Assembly (NCBI GenBank): GCA_002323895.1 | Contig: DCQM01000211.1 | Span: 1-6,255 of the forward strand | Direction: 5' to 3' | DNA length: 6,255 nt | From: Akkermansiaceae bacterium UBA1518 | Lineage (GTDB): Bacteria; Verrucomicrobiota; Verrucomicrobiia; Verrucomicrobiales; Akkermansiaceae | In this document: positions 4,745-6,255 of the stretch, piece after piece | How positions within the stretch are numbered: position 1 is the stretch's first letter | How the letters are laid out: each line of letters begins with the position of its first letter | Position numbers and translations under genes: made by a program | The notes under the pieces: generated by a model | Told to the model about the DNA's origin: nothing | The model's database searches: none | What the model saw: the letters and a program-made list of their open reading frames with translations, nothing else

Positions 4745-6003
4745 CGAGCCCGACCCTCATGAAAACGAGAACCCACCTCACACCCCGACCCACCGCGATC
4801 ACTGCGGGACCGGATGCCGTGGCAAAAGGCCTAGCGCACCTACCAGGTCTCGTCTTCTTTGACACAGCCGGCAATCTCCCCACCAAGCACACTCCTCCGA
4901 TCTCAATCATCGGGGCGCGACCGACCGAAATCATTCGTGGCCACCTTTCAAATCCATCCGCTCTTGATAATGCTCTGAAAAAACAAGCACCCTCTTTGGC
5001 GCCCGATTACGGCTTCCCTACCGGCGGAGCCTGCGGATCGATCGACTACGATGGCAGCTTTACCTTCGGCATCTATCCCGAGCTCCTCATTTTCCATCAC
5101 CAATCCCGTGAATGGTGGGAGATCGGTAACCTTTCTAGCCAAATCAGAAAAACTAAACCTAGCGCAAATTTTACACTCGGGACCTGGCGAGATTCGCTTC
5201 CCCGAGACGAGTTCATCAAAACCGTCAAAAAGATCAAAGAATACATCGCAGCTGGAGATATTTATCAAGTCAATCTCTCCCGCCGCCTCCGCGCAAAATG
5301 TCGCGCTCAAGAAGGGCTCCTTTTTTTGTACGATAAACTTCGTAACTCATCTCCTGCTCCCACCGCTTCTTATCTCAATCTTGCTGGCCGAGAAATTCTC
5401 TCATCATCTCCCGAGACTTTTCTTCGCTTCTCCGGCGCTGAAGTCGAGACCCGACCAATCAAAGGGACACGGCCACGCTTTGCTGACCCAGAACTTGATT
5501 CTCGATCCGCCTTCGATCTACAGCGATCAGAAAAGGAACGAGCTGAATTAGTGATGATCACGGACCTCCTGCGTAATGATCTTGGGCAGGTCTGTGAATT
5601 TGGATCGGTTCAGGTTACTGACATGTTACAGCTCGAAAAACTCCAACATGTTCACCACCTCGTCTCAACAATTCGAGGCACTCTCGCCCCGGAACAAAGC
5701 CCACTCTCCGCCCTCGCTTCTTGTTTCCCTGGGGGCTCTATCACTGGGGCCCCAAAGAAGCGAGCCACCGAAATCATTAGCGAGCTTGAGCCCGTCTCTC
5801 GCGGACTCTACACCGGTGCGATTGGCTTCCTAGGCTTCAACGGTGAGTCACAATTTAATATCGCCATCCGAACACTCATTCACGAAAATGGACACCTCGA
5901 CTACCACGTCGGCGCAGGCATCGTAGCCGATTCAGACCCTCTCGCAGAATTTGAGGAAACAGAGCACAAGGCCCGTGGCGTTCGCCTCGCTCTCGAACCC
6001 TGA
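4738..6003 (+). CDS. pabB: Aminodeoxychorismate synthase component I
   Basis: This is a chorismate-utilising enzyme that makes 4-amino-4-deoxychorismate from chorismate and ammonia supplied by a PabA-type amidotransferase, on the route to p-aminobenzoate and folate. It is a 421-residue cytosolic protein. The N-terminal region carries GFPTGGACGSIDYDGSFTFG (92-111). The catalytic domain has GDIYQVNLSRR (173-183), SSSPETFLRF (222-231), PIKGTRPR (240-247), EKERAELVMITDLLRNDLG (265-283), LQHVHHLVSTIRG (302-314), FPGGSITGAPKKRA (330-343) and GAGIVADSDP (392-401). Lys242 in PIKGT is diagnostic: PabB has Lys there, as the nucleophile toward chorismate, while anthranilate synthase TrpE has PIAGT. The start at 4738 has GGAT 5 nt upstream. 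An in-frame ATG at 4759 is an alternative. It is divergent from the TPR gene, and no pabA or pabC is visible in the window. Confidence 0.95.
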   Translation: MSTSPTLMKTRTHLTPRPTAITAGPDAVAKGLAHLPGLVFFDTAGNLPTKHTPPISIIGARPTEIIRGHLSNPSALDNALKKQAPSLAPDYGFPTGGACGSIDYDGSFTFGIYPELLIFHHQSREWWEIGNLSSQIRKTKPSANFTLGTWRDSLPRDEFIKTVKKIKEYIAAGDIYQVNLSRRLRAKCRAQEGLLFLYDKLRNSSPAPTASYLNLAGREILSSSPETFLRFSGAEVETRPIKGTRPRFADPELDSRSAFDLQRSEKERAELVMITDLLRNDLGQVCEFGSVQVTDMLQLEKLQHVHHLVSTIRGTLAPEQSPLSALASCFPGGSITGAPKKRATEIISELEPVSRGLYTGAIGFLGFNGESQFNIAIRTLIHENGHLDYHVGAGIVADSDPLAEFEETEHKARGVRLALEP

Positions 6004-6154
6004 TAAAGGTTCCTTCAAGAAGGTCAAAAAGCAAAAGCCGATCGTGATACCACTCCTTGAAATTCGGCCTATCAAAGTGTGATGATCATCAAGCCAAGTC
6101 AGAATGGGGAGGGCTTGTGCTTTTCATCCCACCTATGTGGACTAGGATCCTGCA
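6004..6154 (+). other. Gap after pabB with a 12-bp palindrome
   Basis: This 151-nt gap holds no convincing gene. After the pabB stop, CCTTC-AA-GAAGG is a small inverted repeat with too short a loop and no T-tract, so no terminator can be called. TGATGATCATCA (6080-6091) is a perfect 12-bp palindrome about 64 bp before the next start and could be an operator, though one this short may be chance. I find no good -35/-10 pair. AGGA at 6144-6147 is the likely ribosome binding site of the next gene. Confidence 0.4.
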
Positions 6155-6255
6155 GTGACCCCTGCCGAGTTTCAAATTCTGGAGACTGTCTTTCTGATAG
6201 TTGTCGCCTCGCTTTTACTCCTCGCATTGCCGGGATATGCTTGGCTGCGATTATC
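6155..6255 (+). CDS. Start of a membrane protein, cut by the window edge
   Basis: Thirty-three codons are visible from a GTG start. AGGA lies 7 nt upstream, and an in-frame TAG shortly before it blocks a longer start. The peptide opens with VTPAEFQILE and runs into a hydrophobic helix (about 11-26, TVFLIVVASLLLLALP) ending in GYAWLRL. An N-terminal helix closing in LPGYAxLRL is, in my recollection, common in large multipass membrane proteins such as GT39-like glycosyltransferases, but 33 residues do not allow a family call. It points the same way as pabB, 151 nt downstream. Confidence 0.6.
   Translation, partial: MTPAEFQILETVFLIVVASLLLLALPGYAWLRL

Noticed and set aside
4738..6003. Anthranilate synthase component I (TrpE).
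   Set aside because: The motif is PIKGT with Lys242, the PabB form, not the PIAGT of TrpE. No trp genes are nearby.
6082..6255. Open plus-strand frame from ATG at 6082 to the window edge (58 codons, Cys-rich, beginning MIIKPSQNGEG).
   Set aside because: It has no ribosome site. The overlapping GTG frame at 6155 has AGGA at good spacing and encodes a clear hydrophobic helix, so the Cys-rich frame looks like its shadow.

Overview
The window looks like a chromosomal segment of a Gram-negative bacterium. The likeliest group is Verrucomicrobiota, perhaps the Opitutae. That placement is inferred from the style of the ATP synthase subunits (a-subunit with a cleavable-looking leader and His/Glu-rich tail, b-subunit with a long N-terminal extension), from the FGE-sulfatase and TPR membrane proteins, and from weak Shine-Dalgarno signals. 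No rRNA or other taxonomic marker is present. I see no tRNA, mobile element, CRISPR array or sign of recent transfer.

Layout. Positions 1-1848, minus strand: the F0 membrane sector of an F-type ATP synthase in the order atpB (a), atpE (c), atpF (b, running off the left edge). Positions 1849-1994: the presumed control region of the atp operon, with a perfect palindrome that contains the CRP-type pattern TGTGA-N6-TCACA. Positions 1995-4705, minus strand: a two-gene unit upstream of atp, consisting of a proline-rich signal-anchored TPR protein and then a membrane protein that fuses a degenerate kinase-like domain to an extracytoplasmic FGE-sulfatase-like domain. Positions 4738-6003, plus strand: pabB, divergent from the TPR gene, with only 32 bp between the two start codons. 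Positions 6155-6255, plus strand: the start of a multipass membrane protein that is cut by the right edge.

How the parts may work together. The atp genes make the proton channel and rotor. The c-subunit gene is bracketed by two mRNA stem-loops whose imperfect pairs are nearly all G-U on the coding-strand RNA. It also has an A/C-rich leader resembling what I recall of the E. coli atpE translation enhancer. Together these suggest a cis-acting way to raise c-subunit output over a and b. The pseudokinase/FGE protein and the TPR protein are probably co-transcribed and both face the periplasm, so they may form a membrane-anchored scaffold. Their link to ATP synthase is positional only. pabB supplies the chorismate-to-ADC step of folate synthesis and has no evident link to its neighbours.
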